A DNA stretch of 33,956 bases, taken from contig DCEG01000086.1 in NCBI GenBank assembly GCA_002316835.1, positions 13,331-47,286 on the forward strand, in the 5' to 3' direction. Below are positions 17,223 through 24,402 of the stretch, in pieces. How positions within the stretch are numbered: position 1 is the first letter of the stretch; every line of letters begins with the position of its first letter. The notes under the pieces were generated by a model. The model was not told the origin of the DNA and did not search any database. It worked only from the letters and a program-made list of their open reading frames with translations. Source of the DNA: Bacteroidales bacterium UBA1035 (lineage in GTDB: Bacteria; Bacteroidota; Bacteroidia; Bacteroidales; Dysgonomonadaceae). The position numbers and the translations under genes were made by a program.

Positions 17223-17516
17223 ATGAGAATATTTACCGAACAAGCATTAAAAGATTTTAGCCAACGGTATCCCGAAACGAAAACGGCGTTGCAAGAATGG
17301 TCGACAAAAGTAAAAAAAAGTGATTGGACGTGTTTTTCTGATATAAAAAAAACATTCAACAGTGTCGATTTTGTGGGTAATCAGCGGTATGTATTCAATA
17401 TTAAAGGAAATAATTACAGGCTTGTGGTGGTAATAAAATTCACGATAAAATTCGTTTATATCCGTTTTATCGGCACACACGACGAATACGACAAAATTGA
17501 TTGTAAAACCATTTAA
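17223..17516 (+). CDS. higB: HigB-type toxin, RelE-superfamily mRNA interferase
   Basis: HigB toxins cut mRNA, usually on the ribosome, when their antitoxin is lost. The 97-aa product fits the HigB_toxin family: it opens with MRIFTEQALKDFSQRYPETK, has ALQEWSTKVKKSDW, then KTFNSVDFVGNQRYVFNIKG, and closes with FIGTHDEYDKID. The charged GTHxEYD end is typical. The toxin gene comes first and the antitoxin 12 nt later, the reversed order that defines hig systems. No membrane or export signal is seen. It appears intact. Confidence 0.9.
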   Translation: MRIFTEQALKDFSQRYPETKTALQEWSTKVKKSDWTCFSDIKKTFNSVDFVGNQRYVFNIKGNNYRLVVVIKFTIKFVYIRFIGTHDEYDKIDCKTI

Positions 17517-17528
17517 GATTAAAAAATT

Positions 17529-17894
17529 ATGACACGCATAGAAAACGAACAACAATACAACTGGGCTGTGAAAAGAGTGGAAGAGTTGCTTCCTTTGGTG
17601 GATGACAACACGCCGTTGGACAACCCGCACAGCATTGAACTGAAATTGCTTTCGGACTTGGTGGCGGACTACTCCGAAGCGCATTTCTCGCTTGGCGAAC
17701 CCACGCTTGCCGATATTCTGAAACTGCGGATGTTTGAGATGGGATTGACGCAAAAATCGTTATCGGAACTGATTGGCGTGAGCCCATCGCGCGTGTGCAA
17801 CTATCTTTCGGGTAAAAATGAGCCTACCTTGCAAGTTGCCCGAAAAATCAGCCGCGAGTTGAATATTGATGCGAATATTGTGTTGGGAGTGTGA
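17529..17894 (+). CDS. higA: HigA-type antitoxin with XRE helix-turn-helix
   Basis: A 121-aa antitoxin that should bind HigB and repress the operon. The first 65 residues are acidic and helical (EELLPLVDD, SDLVADYSEAH). The C-terminal half is an XRE-type helix-turn-helix, with GLTQKSLSELIGVSPSRVCNYLSGKNEPTLQVARKI containing both helices (about residues 74-110). It lies 12 nt behind higB in the same transcript. The palindromic repeat array starts 14 nt beyond its stop codon. Confidence 0.9.
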   Translation: MTRIENEQQYNWAVKRVEELLPLVDDNTPLDNPHSIELKLLSDLVADYSEAHFSLGEPTLADILKLRMFEMGLTQKSLSELIGVSPSRVCNYLSGKNEPTLQVARKISRELNIDANIVLGV

Positions 17895-17907
17895 TTGGCG
17901 GATGATT

Positions 17908-18127
17908 TCGGGGTCATCCCGATTGCTCCTTCCTTGTGTATCGACCGTTCGGGATTCTCCCGACGGGTGTTTCATTATGCTTTCCGTTATCGGGGTCATC
18001 CCGATGGGTCAAGTCATATGTTTTCTGCGTTCGGGGTCGTCCCGATAGGTGCATCCTTTTGTTTTTCGCTTTCGGGACTATCCCGATACGTGCCTCACTC
18101 TGCTTTTAACGTTCGGGATGCTCCCGT
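17908..18127. repeat. six-copy palindromic array, exact 41-bp period
   Basis: Six 15-bp palindromes begin at 17908, 17949, 17990, 18031, 18072 and 18113, exactly 41 bp apart. Their form is TCGGGR-NNN-TCCCGA; the last ends in T instead of A. Position 6 is G or A, position 10 is always T, so the sixth pair is kept as A-T or G-T while the three-base centre changes (TCA, TTC, TCA, TCG, CTA, TGC). The 26-bp stretches between them are diverged copies of one another (for example GGTG near the left end and TTTTCG near the right), so this is a tandem repeat and not a set of unrelated spacers. As 41 is not a multiple of three, it does not encode a simple protein repeat. Function unknown. Confidence 0.9.
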
Positions 18128-18146
18128 GTAGAGACATCAAGTTTTG

Positions 18147-18175
18147 CAAAGATAGTGTTTATTATTTCTTGGCAA
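18147..18175 (-). promoter_or_regulatory. promoter-like site reading into the palindromic array
   Basis: On the minus strand TTG (18175-18173) and TATCTTTG (18154-18147) are separated by 18 nt, the same form as the higBA promoter. Transcription would enter the array 20 nt later and run antisense towards higA. No protein frame follows, so a non-coding RNA is possible. The rest of this gap (18176-18344) is AT-rich and I see nothing else in it. Confidence 0.4.
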
Positions 18176-18344
18176 GGTTTTGAGGGAAGATTTTTGGAGT
18201 GTTTTCAATAATGTTGATAATATGTGGCGTTTGGCATTTCAAGGCTCCAGAGTATCAAACCGCTATTATATTTTATTAAATGTAAAAACGCTTAAAATTA
18301 GTATTATCTGCCAAATAAACTATATTTATAGTTAGTAATCGTAT

Positions 18345-19136
18345 TTATTTATCAATTATCACTTTGAAATATTTCATCTCATATTTAAAATTACTGCCGA
18401 CTTTCAAAATATTCCCTCTATAATCTAATGAGTCATAAGGCTGCATATCTATAATCTTTATTTCGAGAGTTAGTTTTCTTCTGTGTTTATTTATTATTTC
18501 TCCTTTAATAAGGTAATCATAATCTTCCTCTGAACAATTCTTACAAGTTGAATATTGAGTACTTATTCTTTTTTTTGATGTATCTAATCCAAATGGTATT
18601 TTTACAACATCTCCTATATCTAAATCTTTAAAGTCATTTTTATTTGTTTTACCAAACTCTTTAAATTCTCTACCAATTCTTTTTAAATCTGGCTTGTGTG
18701 GTTCAAAAAATCTGTCGTAGCAGATATTGTTATTCATAAAAATCCCATTCTTTACAGCATCTGAATGTATGTTTGATAAATTATCAAATCTTTTCTTACG
18801 AAGCCTATCAATTTTTCTTGAAGACATAAAGTCATAAATCACATCGTACATCATCACAACTTCAATTGTATCGCAAGTTTTATTCAATTTTATATCTGTC
18901 CACTCCATACCTATGTATCGAAACATCAAACTATCTGTTTCTTGTGGAATACTTATTTTAAACCATCCATCCATATCTGTTTTCCCAAGGAGTACATTAT
19001 CAGAGTTTCTAATATCTAACATTGGTAATGGTTCTAAATCCTCAGAAATGATTCTCCCGGAAATAATTCTGTTTTGTCCATTGAGATTTAGACTTGTAAG
19101 AAGAACAGCTAATATTAATATTGTCGTAATTTTCAT
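18345..19136 (-). CDS. secreted protein with carboxypeptidase-regulatory-like domain
   Basis: A 263-aa exported protein with signal peptide MKITTILILAVLLTSLNLNGQ. Residues about 25-100 follow the CarboxypepD_reg-like pattern: ISGRIISEDLEPLPML, KTDMDGWFKISIP and DSLMFRYIGMEW. This is the beta-sandwich common at the N-terminus of Bacteroidetes surface proteins and TonB-linked receptors. The remaining part is charged, with a CKNC pair near residue 200, and matches no family that I recognise. It is AT-rich compared with its neighbours and lies between the palindromic array and the GTAGAGACG palindrome, so it may be accessory DNA. No clear -7 box was found in front of it. Confidence 0.75.
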   Translation of the reverse strand: MKITTILILAVLLTSLNLNGQNRIISGRIISEDLEPLPMLDIRNSDNVLLGKTDMDGWFKISIPQETDSLMFRYIGMEWTDIKLNKTCDTIEVVMMYDVIYDFMSSRKIDRLRKKRFDNLSNIHSDAVKNGIFMNNNICYDRFFEPHKPDLKRIGREFKEFGKTNKNDFKDLDIGDVVKIPFGLDTSKKRISTQYSTCKNCSEEDYDYLIKGEIINKHRRKLTLEIKIIDMQPYDSLDYRGNILKVGSNFKYEMKYFKVIIDK

Positions 19137-19237
19137 TTTAGTAAGCTGTTATGATATATTTGCTAACGCGTTATTCACTTAAAAAAAATCAACATTCATA
19201 ATTGCAACTTTTACCCATTTGCTACTGTATAAAATCA

Positions 19238-19265
19238 GTAGAGACGCGGCATGCCACGTCTCTAC
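19238..19265. repeat. GTAGAGACG palindromic repeat
   Basis: GTAGAGACG (19238-19246) and CGTCTCTAC (19257-19265) form a 9-bp perfect stem, and GGC-AT-GCC inside continues it after one mismatch. This resembles the GTAGAGACG...CGTCTCTAC palindromes that recur in many Bacteroidetes and cyanobacterial genomes, from memory. The same GTAGAGAC octamer sits at the end of the palindromic array (18127-18134). It lies 10 nt past the DUF1015 stop and could also act as a weak terminator for that gene. Confidence 0.7.
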
Positions 19266-19275
19266 AATAAAAAAA

Positions 19276-20523
19276 TTACGATAATTTATGTATCACCAAT
19301 CCCGAACGCAATTTGGGTTCAAACCACGTGGTTTTTGGTGGCATAATATTGCCCGTATCGGCAATGTCCATCAACTGTTTCATGGAAACGGGATAGAGGG
19401 CGAGGGCTGCTGCCATTTCGCCGCTATCGACGCGTTTTTTCAACTCGCCCAAGCCGCGGATTCCGCCCACGAAATCTACCCGTTTGTCGGAGCGCAGGTC
19501 TTTGATACCGAGGATTTCGTCCAAAATGAGGTTGGATGAGATGGTTACGTCCAGCACGCCAATGGGGTCGTTGTCGTTGTAAGTACCCTCGTTTGCCGTG
19601 AGCGAGTACCATTTGCCTTGCAAATAGAGGGCAAAATTGTGCAATTGATTGGGTTTGTAAATCTCTGTTCCTTTTTCTTCTACCCGGAAGTTTTGTTTCA
19701 GTTTGTTCAAAAATTCTTCGGGAGTGAGTCCGTTCAAATCGGTAACTACGCGGTTGTAGTCGATGATGGTCAGCTGGCTTTCGGGGAAGCAAACAGCCAT
19801 AAAATAGTTGTACTCTTCATCGCCTTTGTGCGCAGCGTTGTTTTTTGCTTTTTCGGCACCCACCAGGGCTGCCGCTGCCGAGCGGTGGTGTCCATCGGCA
19901 ATATACATGGCTGGGAATGTGGCGAAAATATCGGTAATGCGTTGGATGTCGGCATCGTTTGCAATTAACCAGAAGTGGTGTCCCACTCCGTCAACCGACA
20001 CGAAATCGTATTCGGGTGCTTGTTGGATGGTGCGCGAAACGATGGCGTCAATCTCGTCGTTATCGGGATAAGCGAAGAACACGGGCTCGATGTTGGCGTT
20101 GTTTACACGCACGTGTTTCATGCGGTCTTCTTCTTTGTCGCGGCGGGTAAGCTCGTGTTTTTTGATTTTTCCGTTCATGTAGTCTTCCACATAAGCGCCA
20201 ACCACCAATCCGTACTGCGTTTTACCGTTCATGGTTTGTGCATAAACGTAATACATTTCGTTTTCGTCTTGCACCAACCAACCTTTGTCTTGGAATAATT
20301 TGAAGTTCTCAACAGCTTTATCGTACACATCTGCGTCGTGTTCATCTTTTCCAACAGGAAATTCGATTTCCGGCTTGATAATTCGATACAACGATTTCTC
20401 GTTTCCATCTGCTTCCTTACGTGCCTCTTCGGAATTAAGCACATCATACGGACGTGATGCTACATCTTTTACAAACTGTTTGGGTGGGCGAACACCCTTG
20501 AATGGTTTAATAATAATTGCCAT
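19276..20523 (-). CDS. DUF1015 family protein
   Basis: A 415-aa cytoplasmic protein of the DUF1015 family. Conserved segments are IIIKPFKGVRPPKQF with ASRPYDVLNSEEA at the N-terminus, PVFFAYPDN, YIADGHHRSAAA and GIRGLGELKKRVDSGE. The ADGHHR motif is strikingly conserved, and the family resembles a nucleotide- or metabolite-binding protein, often described as HTH-related, but the reaction is not established. In other genomes members often sit by serine biosynthesis genes, from memory; no such gene is present in this window. It has its own -7 box. Confidence 0.9.
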   Translation of the reverse strand: MAIIIKPFKGVRPPKQFVKDVASRPYDVLNSEEARKEADGNEKSLYRIIKPEIEFPVGKDEHDADVYDKAVENFKLFQDKGWLVQDENEMYYVYAQTMNGKTQYGLVVGAYVEDYMNGKIKKHELTRRDKEEDRMKHVRVNNANIEPVFFAYPDNDEIDAIVSRTIQQAPEYDFVSVDGVGHHFWLIANDADIQRITDIFATFPAMYIADGHHRSAAAALVGAEKAKNNAAHKGDEEYNYFMAVCFPESQLTIIDYNRVVTDLNGLTPEEFLNKLKQNFRVEEKGTEIYKPNQLHNFALYLQGKWYSLTANEGTYNDNDPIGVLDVTISSNLILDEILGIKDLRSDKRVDFVGGIRGLGELKKRVDSGEMAAALALYPVSMKQLMDIADTGNIMPPKTTWFEPKLRSGLVIHKLS

Positions 20524-20556
20524 AATTTAAGATTAAGTAATTTGTTAATACGGTTG

Positions 20557-20564
20557 CAAAAATA
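20557..20564 (-). promoter_or_regulatory. -7 box of the DUF1015 gene
   Basis: TATTTTTG on the minus strand, 34 nt before ATG 20523. Confidence 0.55.
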
Positions 20565-20621
20565 GTGATTTTTTAGATGATAACGGCAACCTTCGTCCGG
20601 TTTATTTCAGATAAAAGTCAT

Positions 20622-20629
20622 TATATTTG
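20622..20629 (+). promoter_or_regulatory. -7 box of the DUF4375 gene
   Basis: TATATTTG, ending 27 nt before ATG 20657. It overlaps an in-frame TTG at 20627, which therefore cannot be the start. Confidence 0.6.
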
Positions 20630-20656
20630 CCGAATAAATCTCAACAAACGTACAAT

Positions 20657-21157
20657 ATGATTCAAATTCCCGAACAAAAAATCATCGATGCTGCCGGGAA
20701 AAGCATGGACGAGTTTCTAAAAGTGTTTACCGATGCTTATCTCGATGCCGTTGACGGCGAAATTACCGTTGAAAACATGGATAAGCTAAACGGTTATCAG
20801 CACACGCTGCTGGCTTTTCGTTTTTTCACTGACGAAGTCCGCGAAGGTGGATTTGTACAGTTAATCCAGAACGGATACGGTGGATACATATTCGATAATC
20901 CAACGGCTAAAGCCTTAAAACTGATGGGTGCAAAGAGTTTATCGAAAATTCTGTATAAAGCCAAGGAAATCTACGATAAACATCGTGCAGAATTAGAACG
21001 CGAAACTACCGAAGAAGAATTTATGGCCATGTACGAGCAGTTTGAGCAATTCGACGAACTGGAAGAGAAATACATGGAAATTGAAGAGGAGCAAACCGCA
21101 ATTATCGCCGAATATGTGGATGAGAATTTGGAAGATTTTGCGGAGATAAAAAAATAA
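20657..21157 (+). CDS. DUF4375 family protein
   Basis: A 166-aa acidic cytoplasmic protein starting at MIQIPEQKIID. The body fits the DUF4375 family, with LNGYQHTLLAFRFFTDEVREGGFVQ and LIQNGYGGYIFDNP near residues 50-85, a pattern seen in DMP19-like proteins, which mimic DNA charge in some bacteria. The last 60 residues are very rich in Glu and probably helical. No signal peptide is seen. Function is unknown; a DNA-mimic role is only suggested by charge and family resemblance. It has its own promoter. Confidence 0.8.
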   Translation: MIQIPEQKIIDAAGKSMDEFLKVFTDAYLDAVDGEITVENMDKLNGYQHTLLAFRFFTDEVREGGFVQLIQNGYGGYIFDNPTAKALKLMGAKSLSKILYKAKEIYDKHRAELERETTEEEFMAMYEQFEQFDELEEKYMEIEEEQTAIIAEYVDENLEDFAEIKK

Positions 21158-21191
21158 ATACCATATCTGATAAACATAAACCTATCAGATA
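21149..21191 (-). terminator. terminator of the DUF3109 gene
   Basis: TATCTGATA (21164-21172) and TATCAGATA (21183-21191) form a 9-bp perfect stem with a 10-nt loop. Read on the minus strand it is followed by TGGTATTTATTTTTTT, suited to ending the transcript of the gene that stops at 21213. The U-tract reaches the end of the DUF4375 gene. Confidence 0.65.
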
Positions 21192-21212
21192 CGAATAACC
21201 CTTTTCTGGGAA

Positions 21213-21794
21213 TTAAGAATTTTTCTCCTCTTCCAACAACGTTGCCGCTTCGCAAACCTCATTGTACCACTCTTCTCCAAATTTTCGGATAAGTGGCTCT
21301 TTCAGAAACTGATAGATTTTCACCCCCTCACGTTTACCTAATTTAATGGCAGGTTTGCATATCGACCATCGGTTGTAATTCAGCGCCGTAAATTCACTGA
21401 GCTTCTGCAAACGGATAGGATAAAGATGACATGAGATTGGCTTCTGTACCGAAATCCGCCCCTCGCGATAAGCTTTCTCAATGGAACACTTGCAAGTTCC
21501 ATCTTCATCAAAATACGTAAACACGCACTCTCTTCCATTTATTATCGAAGTCACAAGCTCACCGTCATAATCGGTATAAGCAATGCCTTGTGCTTCGATA
21601 AGTTGTTGCGCCTGCGGTGAAAGATCGTCCCAAATTTCGGGCAAAATAGATTTTATTTGTTCAAACTCTTCTTGCTCCAGTGGTGCGCCCGAATCACCTT
21701 CAACACAGCAGGCACCTTTGCATTTAGTTAAGTTACAAATAAAATGTTCCTCAAAAATATCATCTGATAATATAGTATCTCTAATTTGAATCAT
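21213..21794 (-). CDS. DUF3109 family cysteine-rich protein
   Basis: A 193-aa cytoplasmic protein of the DUF3109 family. Cys20, Cys25, Cys29 and Cys30 lie in ICNLTKCKGACC, and further cysteines come in GRECVF, GTCKCSIE, SCHLYPI and ICKPA. The arrangement resembles YkgJ-type proteins, which bind zinc or an iron-sulfur cluster. PISCHLYPIR is the family's most conserved piece. No enzyme activity is known. Its start overlaps the end of the CPBP protease gene by 14 nt, so the two are probably translated from one transcript. Confidence 0.9.
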   Translation of the reverse strand: MIQIRDTILSDDIFEEHFICNLTKCKGACCVEGDSGAPLEQEEFEQIKSILPEIWDDLSPQAQQLIEAQGIAYTDYDGELVTSIINGRECVFTYFDEDGTCKCSIEKAYREGRISVQKPISCHLYPIRLQKLSEFTALNYNRWSICKPAIKLGKREGVKIYQFLKEPLIRKFGEEWYNEVCEAATLLEEEKNS

Positions 21795-22665
21795 TGTTTC
21801 TAATTAATTTTTTGTATCGCAAAAATATGAAATAAGTCAATAATCCGCTTGTAATCATCACAACGGACGAAGCCCACGTCAAAGGTTTATTCTCCAGCTG
21901 CTCCAACAAATTAGTTTCGCCTCCAAAATAAGTGATTATTACAACAGCAGCATTATTCACAAAGTGATAAAGCATGGGTATCCACAAGTTACGGGAGTAA
22001 AGGTATAAATATCCCAACACGGCTCCCATAATCAGGCGGGGGAAAAAACCATAAAATTGCAAATGTATAGCGCTAAAAATAAACGCTCCTATCCACACAG
22101 CCAAATGTCCGTTTCGCAGCCATTTTTCTATAAACTGTTGCAGAGCCCCTCTGAAGAAAATTTCTTCGACAAAAGCGGCAGCAGCGGCAATAATGAGCAA
22201 GTTCAGAAATAAATCGAAATAGTTTTTTCCTGCAAGGAAAATATCGGTAACGTGTTTGGCTGAATCTTCCATCTGTCGCATCCAGTCCTCGATAGCTTTT
22301 AACGAATCGGGAAGCACAATTTGTTCATTCCACTGAGCAACAACAGCTATCGCAGGATAGGAAACCAGAAAAACCAAAAGTCCATAAAAAAATCCCTGCG
22401 GCATTTTTTCGGTTTTCCTCACCCCAAGCATCTGCATCGGATTTTTCGTAATCCATCTGCAAATGGTGTAAGCCGGTAGAAACATCATAAAAATATCCTG
22501 CAAAATAATACTGAGCCTATAATACCAAATGGTATCCTGAAACGAAGGCTGAGAAATACCGGCCATAAATAAAATGGCGCCCGCCACAAACGAACCCATC
22601 ACCGAAAACAAAAGCAGGTAAACAATCCTCGTCCTTTGAGAGCTATATTCGAGCATTTTTTGCAT
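21781..22665 (-). CDS. CPBP-family intramembrane metalloprotease
   Basis: A CPBP (CAAX protease and bacteriocin-processing) protein, about 294 aa, with some eight hydrophobic segments. The catalytic signature is present: FVEEIFFRG with a Glu-Glu pair and Arg, then FIFSAIHLQF with its His, and PMLYHFVNN with a second His. These proteases cut peptides within the membrane; bacterial substrates include signal remnants and bacteriocin leaders, but none is indicated here. The longer start at 22680 would lie only 5 nt from the -7 box, so I prefer the second ATG (MQKMLEY); the third, 22656, is also possible. It overlaps DUF3109 by 14 nt. Confidence 0.88.
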   Translation of the reverse strand: MQKMLEYSSQRTRIVYLLLFSVMGSFVAGAILFMAGISQPSFQDTIWYYRLSIILQDIFMMFLPAYTICRWITKNPMQMLGVRKTEKMPQGFFYGLLVFLVSYPAIAVVAQWNEQIVLPDSLKAIEDWMRQMEDSAKHVTDIFLAGKNYFDLFLNLLIIAAAAAFVEEIFFRGALQQFIEKWLRNGHLAVWIGAFIFSAIHLQFYGFFPRLIMGAVLGYLYLYSRNLWIPMLYHFVNNAAVVIITYFGGETNLLEQLENKPLTWASSVVMITSGLLTYFIFLRYKKLIRNNDSN

Positions 22666-22684
22666 ATTTCGTAATTCCAAGCTG

Positions 22685-22692
22685 CAAAGATA
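22685..22692 (-). promoter_or_regulatory. -7 box of the CPBP-DUF3109 operon
   Basis: TATCTTTG on the minus strand, 20 nt before the preferred ATG at 22665. Confidence 0.55.
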
Positions 22693-22757
22693 GACAAAAT
22701 CAGGTGAATGCTAACGCCTTATTTTGCATTGTTTAAAGAATTAACCCTCAAATATTT

Positions 22758-22788
22758 TTTGCAGTTAACAATATAAAGCGTATTTTTG
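22758..22788 (+). promoter_or_regulatory. promoter of tig
   Basis: TTTG at 22758-22761 (within a T-run) and TATTTTTG at 22781-22788 are 19 nt apart. The leader before tig is about 80 nt. Confidence 0.65.
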
Positions 22789-22877
22789 CATCCAATTTCA
22801 AAAATCGGATTTTAACATTTAAACCGGTTGATATTCAAATAAAAACAAGACAAAAAAGTTAATAATAAACAGTTCAA

Positions 22878-24272
22878 ATGAAGGTAACACTCAACAAAAC
22901 AAACAATGTGAACGGCATTATCGCCATTGAATTAGAAAAACCTGATTATCAAGACAACGTTGACAAATCGCTGAATCAATTCCGTCAGAAAGCCAATATT
23001 CCCGGTTTCCGGCAAGGAAAAGTACCTAAAGGAATTATACAGAAAATGTACGGAAAGTCGATACTTGCCGAAGAAATCAACAAACTGGTCAGCAATGAGT
23101 TATATAAATACATAAAAGATAACGATCTGAATATTTTGGGTGAGCCGTTGCCAAACGAAGAAGAACAAAAAACAATCGATTTCGATAAGGATGAAAACTT
23201 CGAATTCAAGTTCGATGTTGCTTTGGCTCCTGAATTTGAACTCTCGCTCAACAAAAGAGATACTCTCACTTCCTACAATATTAAACTGGAAGATGATCTA
23301 CTGGATAAACAATACGATGCTTACAAGCAAAATTACGGAACCTATAAAAAGGTAGACGGCGAAGCTGTTGAAACTGATCTTTTAAAAGGAAAAATCATTG
23401 AAATAGACAATGGAGAACCTAAAGAAAATCTGCTCGAAATTGAAAACGGCATTATTATGCCATCATACATCAAAGACGAAGAAACCAAAAAGAAATTCGT
23501 AGGTTCCAAAGTGGGAGACAGCATCGTTTTCAACCCAAAAACTGCTTACGATAATAACGCTACCGAAATAGCGTCGTTATTACAAATCTCCAAAGACGAC
23601 GTAAATGAAGTTAATTCTGATTTCACTTTCGAAATTCAGGAAGTTACCCGATACGAAGAAGCTGAAATGAATCAGGAACTGTTTGATAAAGTGCTGGGCG
23701 AAGGAGTAGTTTCATCAGAAGAAGACTTCAAATCGAAAGTGGCAGAAATGCTGAGCAGCCAGTTCAAACCCGCTGCCGATAGCCTGTTTATGAAATCAGC
23801 ACGTGAGCTGATCCTTAAAAAACTGAAAGATGTGGAGTTTCCCGATGCATTCCTGAAACGCTGGTTACTGGTTGCTAATGAAAAAAATACGGAAGAGACT
23901 ATAGAAACCGATTATCCAAAAATCGCAGAAGATTTGAAATTCCATCTTTCGAAGGAAAAAATCGTGAAAGAACAAGATATTAAAATCGAAAATACCGATG
24001 TGGAAGCTTTTGCAGCCGAAGTCGCTAAAGCGCAATTTTCGCAATACGGAATGAGCAATGTACCTGCCGATGTGTTGGAAAACTATGTAAAACGTATGCT
24101 TACCGATCAAAATACGGTTAGAAACATGTACGATCATGTGGTTGAAAACAAAGTTATGGATTGGCTGAAACAAACAGTTAAATTAAACGAGAAAGAAATA
24201 TCGTCAAAAGATTTCGATAAACTTCTTTCGAAAGACTCTGAAGAAAAAGAAAATAAAGAAGACAAAGAATAA
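22878..24272 (+). CDS. tig: trigger factor chaperone
   Basis: Trigger factor binds the ribosome next to the exit tunnel and shields new chains as they emerge. The 464-aa protein has the ribosome-binding loop IPGFRQGKVP at residues 42-51, in an N-terminal domain of about 110 aa. A divergent peptidyl-prolyl isomerase-like domain follows, then a helical C-terminal domain to about residue 435. The tail is highly charged (KEENKEDKE). The isomerase domain does not show the standard active-site residues clearly, which is common in Bacteroidota. It leads the conserved order tig, clpP, clpX and has its own promoter. Confidence 0.95.
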   Translation: MKVTLNKTNNVNGIIAIELEKPDYQDNVDKSLNQFRQKANIPGFRQGKVPKGIIQKMYGKSILAEEINKLVSNELYKYIKDNDLNILGEPLPNEEEQKTIDFDKDENFEFKFDVALAPEFELSLNKRDTLTSYNIKLEDDLLDKQYDAYKQNYGTYKKVDGEAVETDLLKGKIIEIDNGEPKENLLEIENGIIMPSYIKDEETKKKFVGSKVGDSIVFNPKTAYDNNATEIASLLQISKDDVNEVNSDFTFEIQEVTRYEEAEMNQELFDKVLGEGVVSSEEDFKSKVAEMLSSQFKPAADSLFMKSARELILKKLKDVEFPDAFLKRWLLVANEKNTEETIETDYPKIAEDLKFHLSKEKIVKEQDIKIENTDVEAFAAEVAKAQFSQYGMSNVPADVLENYVKRMLTDQNTVRNMYDHVVENKVMDWLKQTVKLNEKEISSKDFDKLLSKDSEEKENKEDKE

Positions 24273-24275
24273 ATA

Positions 24276-24305
24276 TTGTTTCCTAAATAAAAATAAATAT
24301 CTTTG
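24276..24305 (+). promoter_or_regulatory. promoter of clpP-clpX
   Basis: TTG at 24276-24278 and TATCTTTG at 24298-24305 are 19 nt apart, directly behind the tig stop. The leader to clpP is about 90 nt. No second promoter was found before clpX. Confidence 0.7.
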
Positions 24306-24402
24306 TTATCGGTTAAAGTTGGCATTTTATTTGCATAGCATTTAGCAAATAGAATTTACTAACCCGCTTCAGCATAAAAGCTGATGATTAAAAACAAGAT
24401 TT

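Noticed and set aside
17908..18127. CRISPR array
   Set aside because: The repeat core is only 15 bp, is not identical between copies, and the 26-bp intervals are diverged copies of each other, not unique spacers. No cas gene is present.
17895..18131. 78-codon open frame across the palindromic array
   Set aside because: The repeat is 41 bp, so the frame shifts with each unit, and no promoter or start context fits. It is a by-product of the repeat.
19155..19162. Plus-strand TATATTTG as promoter of a small RNA ending at the 19238 palindrome
   Set aside because: No -33 element is seen and no T-tract follows the palindrome on the plus strand.
19164..19173. TAACGCGTTA palindrome as an integron attC-like site
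   Set aside because: Too short, with no paired core sites or integrase. A similar GCTAACGC string at 22710 is expected by chance at this length.
20627..20656. TTG start for DUF4375
   Set aside because: It overlaps the -7 box; ATG 20657 is better placed.
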